Assembly (NCBI RefSeq): GCF_001673405.1
Contig: NZ_LZLV01000004.1
Location: 58,101 to 122,100 of the forward strand
From: Mycobacterium sp. 1245111.1
GTDB taxonomy: Bacteria > Actinomycetota > Actinomycetes > Mycobacteriales > Mycobacteriaceae
Reading direction: 5' to 3'
Length of the DNA stretch: 64,000 nt
The position numbers were made by a program, and so were the translations under genes. Each line of letters opens with the position of its first letter. Positions within the stretch are counted from its first letter, which is position 1. The notes under the pieces were generated by a model. That model did no database searches. It worked only from the letters and a program-made list of their open reading frames with translations, and had not been told where the DNA came from. Positions 44,410-54,114 of this stretch are shown one piece after another.

Positions 44410-47288
44410 GCCGCGCCGAGACCAAGCCGCACCATCCGTTCCTCCCGCATTTCATTCGGATCTTCTCGATTCCGATCATCGTGGGCTGGGTCGCGTTGAC
44501 GGTCTTGGTCAACGTCGCCGTGCCGAGCCTGGAAATCGTCGGCGAAAACCATTCCGCGCCAATGGCACCCCTGGAAGCACCGTCAAATCAGGCGATGATG
44601 CGGATGGGCCACAACTTCAAGGAGTTCAGCTCCAACAGCACGGTCATGGTGGTCGTGGAAAGTCAGCAGCCGCTCGGCGAGGCCGCGCACCACTATTACG
44701 ACGACATCGTCCGCAAGCTGCGGCATGACCCCGGGCACGTCCAGCACATCCAGGACTTCTGGGGCGACCGCTTCACCGCCGCAGGCGCGCAGAGCGCCGA
44801 CGCCAAAGCCGCCTATGTCCAGGTGAACATCGCCGGCAATCAGGGAACGACACAGGCCAACGAATCCGTCGAAGCGGTCCGCAAGGTTGTCGACGCCGAA
44901 CCCGCGCCGCCCGGGGTCAAGGCCCACGTCACCGGCTCGGCGGCGCTGTCCGACGATATGCACGTCATCGGCAACGCCAGCCTCGCCAAGATCACGCTGT
45001 TCACCCTGGGCGCGATCGCGATCATGCTGCTGCTGGTCTACCGCTCGATCGTCACGACATTGATCCAGCTGTTCATGACGTTCGTCGCGCTGGCCTGCGC
45101 TCGGGGAATCGTTGCCGTGCTGGGCTACAACAACGCCTTCGGCCTGACCACGTTCGCCGCGAACATCCTGACGATGTTGGCGATCGCCGCCGGCACGGAC
45201 TACGGCATCTTCCTGGTCGGCCGCTATCAAGAAGCGCGACGAGCCGGCGAAGATCGCGAAACCGCCTACTACACAATGTTCAAAGGCGTGGCCCCGGTCG
45301 TCTTGGGATCCGGGTTGACCATCGCCGGCGCGACGTACTGTTTGAGCTTCTGCCGGTTGCCGTGGTTCCACACGATGGGCGCACCGGTGTTCGTCGGCAT
45401 GATCGTCGTCGTGGCGGCCGGCCTGACGCTGGGCCCCGCCGTGGTGTTTCTTGGCAGCCGGTTCGGCCTGTTCGAGAAGAAGGGGCAGTCGCGAGGTCGG
45501 CTATGGCGGCGAGTCGGCACGGCGGTAGTACGTTGGCCCGCACCGGTTTTCGCGGTCAGCGCTGCGGTGGTCCTGGTCGGAATGGTCGCACTGCCCGGCT
45601 ACAAGCCGAGTTACAACGACCGGCACTACCTACCCGAAACCGCGCTGTCCAACATCGGTTATGCCGCGGCGGACCGGCATTTCTCCGAGGCCCGGATGAA
45701 TCCGGACATGCTGATGATCGAGGCCGACCACGACATGCGCAATCCGGCCGACATGCTGGTGCTGGACAAGGTCGCCAAGAACGAGATCCGGACCGTCGGC
45801 ATCGCGATGATCCAGGACATCACCAGACCGCTGGGAATTCCCATCCAGCACAGCTCAATTCCGTTCCAGAACAGCATCCAGAGCCAGACGACCATGCAGA
45901 ACATGGACTTTTTGAAGGACCGCATGAAGGACCTTCTGAAGATGGCCGACGAGATGCAGATCATGATCAACGTGACCGAACGCCAGGCGAAGGTTACCCA
46001 CGATCTAGCCAGCGCTGCCCTCGACAGCGCCAAGACCACGCAGGAAACCTCGGAAATCACCGACACCCTGCGCGATCACATCGCGGACTTCGACGACTTC
46101 TACCGGCCGATCCGCAGCATCTTCTACTGGGAGAAGCACTGCTACGACATCCCGATCTGCTATTCGACCCGGGCGCTGTTCGACTCAATCGACGGCTTCG
46201 ACCAACTCGCGGAGAAGTTCCACCAGCTCTCGGGCGAGATCGGGCGCACCGCACAGGCTTCCCACGAGTTAGAGCTGCTGATCCCGATCATGCTCGACAC
46301 GTTGAAGACGACGCACGGCCTGACGCTGACCATGTACCAGACGTTCCAGGCGATGATCAATCAAATGGAGGCGATGAGCAATACCTCCATCGTGATGGGT
46401 CAGAGCTTCGACAAATCGCAAAACGACGACTTCTTCTACCTGCCCCCCGAGGCGTTCACCAACCCGGAATTTATTCGCGGCGTGAAGCTGTTCTACTCCC
46501 CCGACGGAAAGTCGGTGCGGTTCTTCATCACTCACCAGGGTGATCCGATGTCGCCGGAGGGCATCGGCCGGGTGGACGCGGAACGCACCGCCGCCCAGGA
46601 AGCGCTCAAGCAGTCGTCGTTGTCCGACGCCAAGGTGTATCTCGGCGGCACCGCCGCGACGTTCCGGGACATGGCCGACGGTGAGAAGTACGACCTGATG
46701 ATCGCGGTGGTGTCGGCGTTGACGCTGATCTTCATGATCATGCTGCTGCTGACCCGAAGCGTGGTGGCGGCCCTGGTGATCGTGGGAACGGCGAGCAGCT
46801 CGATCGCCGCGTCGGTTGGGCTGTCCGTGCTGATTTGGCAGGACCTGTTCGGGATGCACCTGCACTGGATCGTCGTGGCGCTGTCGGTGATCATCCTGTT
46901 GGCCGTCGGCTCGGACTACAACCTGCTGCTGGTATCGAGATTCAAAGAAGAGATCCACGCCGGACTCAAGACCGGATACGTCCGGTCGATGGCCGGCACC
47001 GGCGCGGTCGTGACCTCCGCCGGCCTGGTGTTCGCCTTCACGATGGCCGCGATGCTGGGCAGCGACCTGACCGTGCTGGGCCAGTTCGGCTCGACGGTCT
47101 GCATCGGTCTGCTCCTCGACACCCTGGTCGTGCGAACGCTTTTCATGCCGTCACTGGCAACGCTGCTCGGCCGCTGGTTCTGGTGGCCACTGGTGGTCCA
47201 TCCGCGCGGCGACCACGCCAAGCCGAAGCCGCCGCCCGCTGTCGGCGACGAGGCCAGCACCGCCCCGCTGGCCGTGCAGAAGTCCTGA
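44406..47288 (+). CDS. mmpL: RND transporter MmpL (partner of MmpS)
   Basis: A 960-residue MmpL exporter starting MSRAETKPHHPFLPHFIRIF, TM1 near 20-45. The proton-relay Asp-Tyr pairs are in AAGTDYGIFLVGRYQE (first bundle) and VGSDYNLLLVSRFKEE (second). The second periplasmic domain is shorter than in the MmpL10-like protein and includes cysteines in KHCYDIPICYS. ATG 44406 overlaps the mmpS stop. It belongs to the MmpS-dependent MmpL4/MmpL5 branch and is distinct from MmpL10. The cargo cannot be told from sequence. The gene ends one base before the convergent degV stop, marking the right edge of the accessory region. Confidence 0.92.
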   Translation: MSRAETKPHHPFLPHFIRIFSIPIIVGWVALTVLVNVAVPSLEIVGENHSAPMAPLEAPSNQAMMRMGHNFKEFSSNSTVMVVVESQQPLGEAAHHYYDDIVRKLRHDPGHVQHIQDFWGDRFTAAGAQSADAKAAYVQVNIAGNQGTTQANESVEAVRKVVDAEPAPPGVKAHVTGSAALSDDMHVIGNASLAKITLFTLGAIAIMLLLVYRSIVTTLIQLFMTFVALACARGIVAVLGYNNAFGLTTFAANILTMLAIAAGTDYGIFLVGRYQEARRAGEDRETAYYTMFKGVAPVVLGSGLTIAGATYCLSFCRLPWFHTMGAPVFVGMIVVVAAGLTLGPAVVFLGSRFGLFEKKGQSRGRLWRRVGTAVVRWPAPVFAVSAAVVLVGMVALPGYKPSYNDRHYLPETALSNIGYAAADRHFSEARMNPDMLMIEADHDMRNPADMLVLDKVAKNEIRTVGIAMIQDITRPLGIPIQHSSIPFQNSIQSQTTMQNMDFLKDRMKDLLKMADEMQIMINVTERQAKVTHDLASAALDSAKTTQETSEITDTLRDHIADFDDFYRPIRSIFYWEKHCYDIPICYSTRALFDSIDGFDQLAEKFHQLSGEIGRTAQASHELELLIPIMLDTLKTTHGLTLTMYQTFQAMINQMEAMSNTSIVMGQSFDKSQNDDFFYLPPEAFTNPEFIRGVKLFYSPDGKSVRFFITHQGDPMSPEGIGRVDAERTAAQEALKQSSLSDAKVYLGGTAATFRDMADGEKYDLMIAVVSALTLIFMIMLLLTRSVVAALVIVGTASSSIAASVGLSVLIWQDLFGMHLHWIVVALSVIILLAVGSDYNLLLVSRFKEEIHAGLKTGYVRSMAGTGAVVTSAGLVFAFTMAAMLGSDLTVLGQFGSTVCIGLLLDTLVVRTLFMPSLATLLGRWFWWPLVVHPRGDHAKPKPPPAVGDEASTAPLAVQKS

Positions 47289-47289
47289 G

Positions 47290-48129
47290 CTAGTCGGCGT
47301 CGGCTACTTCCACGCACACGCCGAGCGCGCCGGCGCCGACGTGCAGGGCCAACACCGGGCCCAGCCCGGTGACGATCGCGGGTTCGCAGCTGGGCAACCG
47401 CTCGGCCAGCTCCGCCGCCAAGCTCTGCGCGCCGTCGGGGTTGGCGACGTGATGCACCGCGATCGAGGCGCGCCGGTCCCCGACGATCTCGACGACCCGA
47501 TCGATCATCGTCGCGACCGCTTTGCCGGCCGTCCGAACCCGTTGCGCCAGAACAAGTTTGCCGTCGTCGATGCGCAGCAGCGGCTTGAGCGACAGCTTGG
47601 TGCCCAACCACGCACCGGCGCCACCGATGCGTCCACTGCGGCGCAGGTTGTCCAGTTGATGCACCACGATGAAGCCGTGGTTGCGGCCCACCGCGGCGGC
47701 CGCGGCACAAGCAACACCGTCCTGGTCCGCGCCGTCGGCGGCCGCCCGCGCCGCGGCCAGGGCGATGAAGCCGGTGTTCATGCCGGTGAATTTCGAGTCG
47801 AGAACCCTGATCCCCGAGCCGATCTCGGCGGCGGTGGCCTCGGCGGCCCGGTGTGTTCCAGACAGCGCCTTGGACAGGTGCACGGCGACCACACCGTCGC
47901 CGCCACTGTCGGCCAACGCCTGTCGGTACACCTCGGCCAACTCGGCGGGTGTGGCGGCCGCCGTGGTGGCCTGGCCATACTCGTGGATGCTGTCTGGGAT
48001 GTCGTCCACGCCGTCGCGAAGATCGGTGTCGTCGAGCAGAATGTGCAGGGGGACTTCACGTATCCCCCACTGCCGCCGCAGTTCTTCGGGAAGGCGTGCC
48101 GACGAATCGGTGACGACGACGACGGGCAT
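47290..48129 (-). CDS. DegV-family fatty-acid-binding protein (Rv2417c homologue)
   Basis: A 279-residue cytoplasmic protein from ATG 48129 (MPVVVVTDSSARLPEELRRQW). DegV proteins bind a single fatty acid; in some bacteria they present it for phosphorylation by FakA. Diagnostic are TDSSARLP at the N-terminus and HLSKALSGTH, whose Ser/Thr contact the carboxylate. The frame upstream to 48177 is unsupported. The gene closes the nadD-rsfS-gpgP-octT run (4-base gap from octT), as in M. tuberculosis, where eis follows; here mmpL does. Confidence 0.9.
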   Translation of the reverse strand: MPVVVVTDSSARLPEELRRQWGIREVPLHILLDDTDLRDGVDDIPDSIHEYGQATTAAATPAELAEVYRQALADSGGDGVVAVHLSKALSGTHRAAEATAAEIGSGIRVLDSKFTGMNTGFIALAAARAAADGADQDGVACAAAAAVGRNHGFIVVHQLDNLRRSGRIGGAGAWLGTKLSLKPLLRIDDGKLVLAQRVRTAGKAVATMIDRVVEIVGDRRASIAVHHVANPDGAQSLAAELAERLPSCEPAIVTGLGPVLALHVGAGALGVCVEVADAD

Positions 48130-48133
48130 GAAC

Positions 48134-48916
48134 TCAGCTGTCGACTCGGATATCGGCCGGATCGCGCGGCTCCTCATCGCGCTGCGCGCTCTGCATCGTC
48201 GCCACGCCGGCCTCGGCCAGCGCCTTGAGCATCAACTCCGCGACCGCCCGGTGCGCCTCGAAGTTCCAGTGAATGCCATCGGGGTTGCCGCGACCGTTCA
48301 TCACCTCGTCGGCGACCGCGGCTTTCAGGTCGACCAGCGGAACATCATGCTCGCCTGCCCACTGGGTGATCGCCGCAACGGTGCCGGGCCTGCCGTGGTG
48401 CGCCTTGCCGTATGCCTCGGCGATATGCACCGACGGCAGCGACGCGACGATGGGGATACCCGGTCGGTTGAAATCGATTGCGCCGCGGGTCTCTTCGAGG
48501 TATTCGGCGCTCAGGTGCGGCGGCAGTGCGGCGCGCGACACCGGCGACAACCGCGGCTGCAGCCAACCGTAGCCGTCTCTGACCCAACGCCGCAGCCACG
48601 GCGGGCGCACGTAGCGGATCAGCTCCCGCAGCGCCGTCGGCAACGGCGACGGCAGTGAATCCATGCCACTGGTCGCAAAGATCACCGCACCGGCCCGCGG
48701 CAGCGCCGCCCACGCCCGCGGGTCCTGGGTGGCCGCCCACCACACGTCGCGGCACGTCCACCCGATGCGGCCGATCAGCTCCACGTCCCAACCCAGCTGG
48801 GTGGCAACGATATTGGGCCAGATCCGCGGATCGTCGGACGGAAGCCCGCCGGTCGGCCCGTAATAGGCCAGTGAATCGGCGAAGACCAGCAGGGTCGGCC
48901 GCGGCTCAGAGGACAT
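48134..48916 (-). CDS. octT: Diglucosylglycerate octanoyltransferase OctT
   Basis: A 260-residue SGNH-type acyltransferase acylating diglucosylglycerate with octanoate early in methylglucose lipopolysaccharide synthesis. It starts [21 protein letters not shown], with the catalytic Ser in FADS. The Asp-His pair is in GIHWNFEAH near the C-terminus (DGIH). The ATG at 48916 lies 11 bases inside the end of gpgP. It sits directly after gpgP, the two consecutive functions being encoded as in Rv2418c-Rv2419c. The C-terminal ~25 residues are acidic and may be accessory. Confidence 0.87.
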   Translation of the reverse strand: MSSEPRPTLLVFADSLAYYGPTGGLPSDDPRIWPNIVATQLGWDVELIGRIGWTCRDVWWAATQDPRAWAALPRAGAVIFATSGMDSLPSPLPTALRELIRYVRPPWLRRWVRDGYGWLQPRLSPVSRAALPPHLSAEYLEETRGAIDFNRPGIPIVASLPSVHIAEAYGKAHHGRPGTVAAITQWAGEHDVPLVDLKAAVADEVMNGRGNPDGIHWNFEAHRAVAELMLKALAEAGVATMQSAQRDEEPRDPADIRVDS

Positions 48917-49586
48917 CGCCCGCAACCTGTGCCGACGCGTTCCAGACATCGAGCCGCCACTGGATGGCATCGAAATCATCTGCCGCAGCACCGGACTCGG
49001 TGTGCCCGGACAGCTGCGTCCAGCTCGCATTGCCCATGCCGCCGAACGCCGGCCAGTTGCCCACCGGCAGCCGCAACAATGCCGCGGTCAGCGCGGCGAT
49101 CAGGCCGCCGTGGGCCACCAGCACCACCGGCCGCGCCGACTCGTCGTGGGCCCCCCACTCGCGTTCACCCGCGACCAACTCGGCAACCAGCGGCACGCTG
49201 CGGTTGGCCACGTCGATCCGGTTCTCCCCGCCGTGTGGCGCCCAGGTCGCGTCCTCGCGCCACGCCAACCGGGCACCCGGGGCGCTCGCGTCGATCTCGG
49301 CGTGGGTCATGCCCTGCCAGTCACCGAGATGGGTCTCCCGAAGCCGGTCGTCGGCCCACAGCCGTAGGCCGGTGCGTTCCTGCAACGCGACCGCGGTGTC
49401 GTAGGCGCGCCGCAGATCCGAGGACACGATGAGCAACGGCTGATGCTTGGCAAGAGCTTCGGCGGCGGCCACGGCCTGCGCGCGGCCCAGTTCGGTCAGC
49501 TCGGTGTCGAGTTGGCCCTGCATCCGGCTGCCGAAATTGAACGCGGTCTGGCCGTGCCGCAACATCACCAGCCGCCGGATGGTCAC
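48906..49586 (-). CDS. gpgP: Glucosyl-3-phosphoglycerate phosphatase GpgP
   Basis: A 226-residue histidine phosphatase that removes phosphate from glucosyl-3-phosphoglycerate, second step of methylglucose lipopolysaccharide synthesis. It starts at GTG 49586 ([17 protein letters not shown]), whose GTGA overlaps the rsfS stop. His11 in RHG is the phospho-acceptor; [11 protein letters not shown] and VAHGGLI complete the phosphoglycerate-mutase-like site. Length agrees with Rv2419c (about 223). Confidence 0.92.
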   Translation of the reverse strand: MTIRRLVMLRHGQTAFNFGSRMQGQLDTELTELGRAQAVAAAEALAKHQPLLIVSSDLRRAYDTAVALQERTGLRLWADDRLRETHLGDWQGMTHAEIDASAPGARLAWREDATWAPHGGENRIDVANRSVPLVAELVAGEREWGAHDESARPVVLVAHGGLIAALTAALLRLPVGNWPAFGGMGNASWTQLSGHTESGAAADDFDAIQWRLDVWNASAQVAGDVL

Positions 49587-49942
49587 GACACGTCCACCGC
49601 TACTACGGGGCAGTCCCGCCACAGCCGGTCGAGGGCATAGAAGTCGCGCTCGTCCTGGTGCTGAATGTGGACGACGATGTCGACGTAGTCCAGTAGCGTC
49701 CAACGGCCCTCGCGGGTGCCTTCGCGGCGGGCGGGCTTGTAGCCGGCGTCGCGCATCTTCTCCTCGACCTCGTCGACGATCGCATTGACCTGTCGCTCGT
49801 TGGATGCCGACGCGATCACGAAGCAGTCGGTGATGACCAATTGATCGGAGACGTCGATGACGACGACATCGTCGGCGAGCTTGGAAGCCGCCGCGCGCGC
49901 CGCGACCGCCGCCATGTCGACGGCCTCGGGCGCGGCGGTCAC
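49583..49942 (-). CDS. rsfS: Ribosome silencing factor RsfS
   Basis: A 119-residue protein that binds ribosomal protein uL14 and prevents subunit joining. It starts at GTG 49942 ([21 protein letters not shown]), overlapping the nadD stop as [30 protein letters not shown] and [13 protein letters not shown] are the family signatures. Gene order nadD-rsfS is widely conserved. Confidence 0.95.
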   Translation of the reverse strand: MTAAPEAVDMAAVAARAAASKLADDVVVIDVSDQLVITDCFVIASASNERQVNAIVDEVEEKMRDAGYKPARREGTREGRWTLLDYVDIVVHIQHQDERDFYALDRLWRDCPVVAVDVS

Positions 49943-50559
49943 GCGTCCACCCCCGGTTTGCGGTAGAGATCGGTCTTGGAGATGTATTGCACGACACCGT
50001 CGGGCATCAGGTACCACAACGGGCGGGCTTCGGCGGCCCGCAGCCGGCAGTCGGTGGAAGAGATTGCCAGAGCGGGGATTTCGACGAGCGACAGGGCGTC
50101 GGCGGGCAGGCCCTCGAGCACGCCGGCGAGATGCTCGCTGCCGAGTTCGTAGCCGGGCCGGCTGACGCCGACGAACCGAGCCGCGGCGAACAGCTCGTCG
50201 AGGTCCTGCCAGGACAGGATCGACGCCAGCGCGTCGGCACCGGTGATGAAGTACAGGTCGGAGTCCGGGTTGAGCGCTTGCAGATCCCGCAGGGTGTCCT
50301 TGGTGTAGGTCGGACCGCCACGGTCGATGTCGACCCGGCTGACCGAGAAACGCGGGTTGGCCGCCGTGGCGATCACCGTCATCAGGTAGCGGTCTTCGCC
50401 CGCGCTGACCTGGCGGCCCTTCAGCCAGGGCTGGCCGGTCGGCACGAACACCACCTCGTCGAGATCGAAGAGGTCGGCGACCTCACTGGCCGCGACCAAG
50501 TGTCCGTTGTGGATGGGATCGAACGTCCCGCCCATCACTCCCAGCCGCCGCTTTTGCAC
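49939..50559 (-). CDS. nadD: Nicotinate-nucleotide adenylyltransferase NadD
   Basis: A 206-residue enzyme that joins nicotinate mononucleotide to ATP to give deamido-NAD. It starts at GTG 50559 ([20 protein letters not shown]), with the [13 protein letters not shown] motif, [11 protein letters not shown] and the C-terminal ISSTDCR signature. It heads the run nadD-rsfS-gpgP-octT-degV. The same window also holds nadE, the next step of the pathway. Confidence 0.96.
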   Translation of the reverse strand: MQKRRLGVMGGTFDPIHNGHLVAASEVADLFDLDEVVFVPTGQPWLKGRQVSAGEDRYLMTVIATAANPRFSVSRVDIDRGGPTYTKDTLRDLQALNPDSDLYFITGADALASILSWQDLDELFAAARFVGVSRPGYELGSEHLAGVLEGLPADALSLVEIPALAISSTDCRLRAAEARPLWYLMPDGVVQYISKTDLYRKPGVDA

Positions 50560-50637
50560 GGTTTGCCAGCTTACTTGAGCGCGATACGGCTGGCCCTCGA
50601 TGTCACACAGGCCACATCAGCACCCGGCCGGATGCGC

Positions 50638-51648
50638 TCAGAAGTAGGCGGGGTTGAAAAGGTCTTGAATGGTCGCCAGTAGGGCGGTGATTCCCCCGCT
50701 GTCGACAAGCCCGTGCGAAAACGCGCCCACCAGCGCCGACCAGTCGTCGATGATGGCGCCCGGGTCCGAACCGTCCGGGATGGTGATGGTTGTGGTGAGG
50801 CCGTCGGTGGTGGTGACGCCGCTGGCGATCTCCTCCGGCGTCAGTCCCAGGTACTCCACGTGGGTGGTGAAAAAGTGGTAAAGCCCGTTGCCCAGGGCGT
50901 CCAGAGGACTGCCGCCGTTATTGATGGTGGCGTCCCAATCCTCCTGCCAGTCGGAGACCCCGTCGGTGTTGATGTCGTAGATGGTCGTCGGATACAGGTC
51001 GTTGGGCGTTTCACCGGCCAACAGGCCGCCGGGGGCGAATTGGTCCTCGTTGATGGCTTTTAGTAGGAAGTCGGTGATGTCTGTGCCGGTAGTGCCCCCG
51101 CCGAACAGCTGGACCAGGTCGGCGTAGATGTTGGTGGCTATCCCGTTCGCGTCGCTCGCGTCGCCGATGAACACGAAATGCAGGTCGTCCTGCGGAATGG
51201 TGGCCGAGAGTACTTTCTCGGCCGCCGACGCCAGGATCGCGCTCTGCGAGTAGGCAAAGATCGTCAGTGGGTGCTCGGCACTGATGGCTCCGGTGGCGTA
51301 TTCGGCTTCCACCGCGGCGATCAGGTCCGCCTCGCCCTGCAGACTGCTCGGGCCGAACTCGAACACTTCCGGCGTCGTCAGCGCCTGCAACGGGGCGTCA
51401 CACGGCACCGAGAACACCATGTCGCAGATCGACGCGGCATCGGCGAACCCCAGCGGCTTCAGGTACAGCGATTCCGCGGTTTCTATATAAGCCGTCGACG
51501 GCGACGGCATGCCGGTGCCGCCCAGAAAGATCGCGGTGGTGCTGCCCGACAACGGGTCGTCCGCGTCGGCGTAAGCAGGTACGGACAAGGCGATCGCCGC
51601 GCCGGCCAGCCCGAGGATCGGGGCCGTGGCATATCGACGCTTCACCAT
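50638..51648 (-). CDS. Secreted PE-PPE-domain protein, paralogue of 41435-42490
   Basis: A 336-residue exported protein. It starts at ATG 51648 (MVKRRYATAPILGLAGAAIALSVPAYA), with GAGG seven bases upstream; a longer start at 51660 is possible. A signal peptide is followed by a PE-PPE alpha/beta-hydrolase domain with candidate Ser134 in FAYSQSA, Gly of the pentapeptide replaced by Ala. The match to the plus-strand gene at 41435 extends to the C-terminal IQDLFNP. The two lie in opposite orientation on either side of the degV-nadD block. M. tuberculosis has different genes (Rv2422-Rv2424c) here. Confidence 0.85.
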   Translation of the reverse strand: MVKRRYATAPILGLAGAAIALSVPAYADADDPLSGSTTAIFLGGTGMPSPSTAYIETAESLYLKPLGFADAASICDMVFSVPCDAPLQALTTPEVFEFGPSSLQGEADLIAAVEAEYATGAISAEHPLTIFAYSQSAILASAAEKVLSATIPQDDLHFVFIGDASDANGIATNIYADLVQLFGGGTTGTDITDFLLKAINEDQFAPGGLLAGETPNDLYPTTIYDINTDGVSDWQEDWDATINNGGSPLDALGNGLYHFFTTHVEYLGLTPEEIASGVTTTDGLTTTITIPDGSDPGAIIDDWSALVGAFSHGLVDSGGITALLATIQDLFNPAYF

Positions 51649-51762
51649 GACGAACCTCAATTCTTTTCCGCGAGTTGCACATAACGCACCTAAGCCCTAC
51701 CTGATGCGCAGCTAAGAATAGCGTCAATGTGAGCTGTACAACTGAGGAAATTCGCGGTGACG

Positions 51763-53205
51763 CTAGACCGGCAGCAGCTGGTCGATCACCGCAGCCAGCT
51801 GCTTGGCGGAGCGGCATTCGTGCATGGTGATCACTTCTTGGTAGCGCACCACCGCCGAGTCGCCGCTGTTCCAGAGGTGCTTGGGCTCCGGGTTGAGCCA
51901 GTGCGCGTGCCGGCTGGCGTTCACCATGTGCGCCAAGACGCTGGTGGCCGGGTCGCGGTAGTTGGTGCGGCCATCGCCGAGCACCAGCAGCGAGCTACGT
52001 GGCGACAGCACGTTGTGGAACTGCTCGGTGAACGAGATGAACGCGTTGCCGTAGTCGCTGTGCCCGTCGCGGGTGTAGACGCCGGCCTCGCGGGTGATCC
52101 GCTGGATCGCCACGGCAAGATCGGCGTCCGGCCCGAACATGTGGGTGACTTCGTCGGTGGTGTCGATGAAGGCGAACACCCGAACGCGGGAGAATTGCTG
52201 CCGCAGTGCGTGCACCAGCAGCAGCGTGAAATGGCTGAATCCGGCGACCGAGCCGGACACGTCGCAGAGCACCACCAGCTCGGGCCGGGCCGGGCGCGGC
52301 TTGCGCAGCACCAGGTCGATCGGCACGCCACCGGTCGACATCGACTTGCGCAGCGTCTTCCGTAGATCGATGGCGCCGGCGCGGGCCCGCCGGCGGCGGG
52401 CGGCCAGCCGCGTCGCGAGAGTGCGGGCCAGCGGTTGCACGACCTTGCGCATGGCGCGCAGCTGATCACCCGAGGCGCGCAGGAATTCGACGTTCTCGGA
52501 CAGCTGCGGGATACCGTACATCTGGACGTGGTCGCGGCCGAGCTGCTCGGCGGTGCGTCGCTTGGTTTCGGCGTCGACCATCTTGCGGAGCTGGGTGATG
52601 CGCTGCGCGGCAAGCGCTTTGGCGATCTCCTCCTGGGTCGGGGTGGGCTCGTCGCCGTAGGGGGCGAGCAGGCCGGCCAGTAGCTTGCCCTCCAGCTCGT
52701 CGAGCGCCATCGACTTGAGTGCCTGATACGAGGAGTACGACGGTCCGCGGCTGGAGTTGTATTTGCCGTAGGCGTCGACGATTTGGGCGATCATCGCGAC
52801 CAGGCGGTCGTCCATGTCGGCGAGTTCGGGGTTCTCGGTGAGCAGGTCGAGCAGCATCTGACGCATCGCCTCGACGTCGTCGGGCGGCAACTGCACATCC
52901 GGGTCGATCGTGTCTTCGTCGGCGACCGCGGAGCGGGTGCCGAGCGCAGCCGGCCACCACAGGTCGAACATCGCATCGTAGGTTTCGCGGTGCTCGGGCC
53001 GGCGCAGCACCGCGCACGCCAGCCCTGCCCGCAGTATCTCGCGGTCGCCGAGGCCGAGGACTCCCATCACCCGGCCGGCGTCGACGGTCTCCGACGGGCC
53101 GACCGAAATGCCTTGTGCGCGCAGTGCTTCGACGAACCCGACCAGATGGCCCGGAATGCCATTCGGAGCTAGCGGCTGGCTGGGGCGAACGCGGCGGACG
53201 GCCAT
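51763..53205 (-). CDS. VWA-domain protein (CoxE-like, Rv2425c homologue)
   Basis: A 480-residue protein from ATG 53205 (MAVRRVRPSQPLAPNGIPGHL). The C-terminal half is a von Willebrand A domain with MIDAS DVSGSVAGFS (metal-binding DxSxS) and a later TRDGHSDYG stretch; the N-terminal half is helical with basic clusters (RRRRARAGA). It is paired with a MoxR-type ATPase 11 bases upstream; such pairs usually act as metal-insertion or protein-remodelling chaperones. The target is unknown. The larger frame to 53868 covers the AAA gene in another frame and is not used. Confidence 0.9.
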   Translation of the reverse strand: MAVRRVRPSQPLAPNGIPGHLVGFVEALRAQGISVGPSETVDAGRVMGVLGLGDREILRAGLACAVLRRPEHRETYDAMFDLWWPAALGTRSAVADEDTIDPDVQLPPDDVEAMRQMLLDLLTENPELADMDDRLVAMIAQIVDAYGKYNSSRGPSYSSYQALKSMALDELEGKLLAGLLAPYGDEPTPTQEEIAKALAAQRITQLRKMVDAETKRRTAEQLGRDHVQMYGIPQLSENVEFLRASGDQLRAMRKVVQPLARTLATRLAARRRRARAGAIDLRKTLRKSMSTGGVPIDLVLRKPRPARPELVVLCDVSGSVAGFSHFTLLLVHALRQQFSRVRVFAFIDTTDEVTHMFGPDADLAVAIQRITREAGVYTRDGHSDYGNAFISFTEQFHNVLSPRSSLLVLGDGRTNYRDPATSVLAHMVNASRHAHWLNPEPKHLWNSGDSAVVRYQEVITMHECRSAKQLAAVIDQLLPV

Positions 53206-53216
53206 CAGCTCTTCTC

Positions 53217-54092
53217 TCAGTTGAGCCGAAGTTCGGAGGTGGCCCGATTTTGATCCGACTGATGCTTGAGCACGACACCCATGGTCGCGGCGATGGTGGC
53301 GTCGTCGATGGTGTCCAGGCCCAGGGCCAGTACGGTGCGCCCCCAGTCGATGGTCTCGGCCACCGACGGCAGCTTCTTGAGTTGCATTCCCCGAAGCACC
53401 CCGATGATGCGGACCAGTTCTTCGGCGATGTGCGCGGGCAGTTCCGGCACGCGGGACAACAGGATCCGACGTTCCAGTTCCGGAGTCGGGAAGTCGATGT
53501 GCAGGAACAGGCAGCGGCGTTTGAGCGCCTCGGACAATTCGCGGGTGGCGTTGGAGGTCAGCACGACGAACGGCGGACGTTCGGCGGTGATGGTGCCCAA
53601 TTCGGGGACCGTCACTGCGAAGTCGGACAGCACCTCCAGCAGCAAGCCCTCGATTTCGATGTCGGCCTTGTCGGTTTCGTCGACCAGTAGCACGGTGGGT
53701 TCGGTGCGCCGGATCGCGGTGAGCAGCGGTCGTGAGAGCAGGAACTCCTCGGTGAAGACGTCGGTCTTGGTCTGGTCCCAGTCGTCGGAACCGGCCTGAA
53801 TACGCAGGATCTGCTTGGCGTGGTTCCACTCGTAGAGCGCGCGGGCCTCGTCGACACCTTCGTAGCACTGCAGGCGGACCAGACCGGACCCGGTGGCCTG
53901 CGCGACGGCGCGGGCGAGTTCGGTCTTGCCAACCCCGGCCGGACCTTCGACCAGCAGCGGCTTGCCGAGTCGGTCGGCGAGGAAAACGGCAGTCGCAGTG
54001 GCGGTGTCGGGCAGGTAGCCAGTATCGGCGAGCCGCCGGCCGACGTCGTCGATGTCGGCGAACAGCGGTGCGGGCCGCGCGGGCACACTCAC
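53217..54092 (-). CDS. MoxR-type AAA+ ATPase (Rv2426c homologue)
   Basis: A 291-residue ATPase from GTG 54092 (VSVPARPAPLFADIDDVG). Walker A is EGPAGVGKT (about 49-57), Walker B LLVDETDKAD, sensor 1 VLTSNATRELS, and the arginine-finger region follows. MoxR proteins work with VWA partners, here the next gene. A CbbQ/NorQ relative is possible; the partner type suggests a CoxD/CoxE-like pair but no CO-dehydrogenase genes are near. Confidence 0.9.
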   Translation of the reverse strand: MSVPARPAPLFADIDDVGRRLADTGYLPDTATATAVFLADRLGKPLLVEGPAGVGKTELARAVAQATGSGLVRLQCYEGVDEARALYEWNHAKQILRIQAGSDDWDQTKTDVFTEEFLLSRPLLTAIRRTEPTVLLVDETDKADIEIEGLLLEVLSDFAVTVPELGTITAERPPFVVLTSNATRELSEALKRRCLFLHIDFPTPELERRILLSRVPELPAHIAEELVRIIGVLRGMQLKKLPSVAETIDWGRTVLALGLDTIDDATIAATMGVVLKHQSDQNRATSELRLN

Positions 54093-54114
54093 GTGGGTTA
54101 TCTCCTCAGCTATG

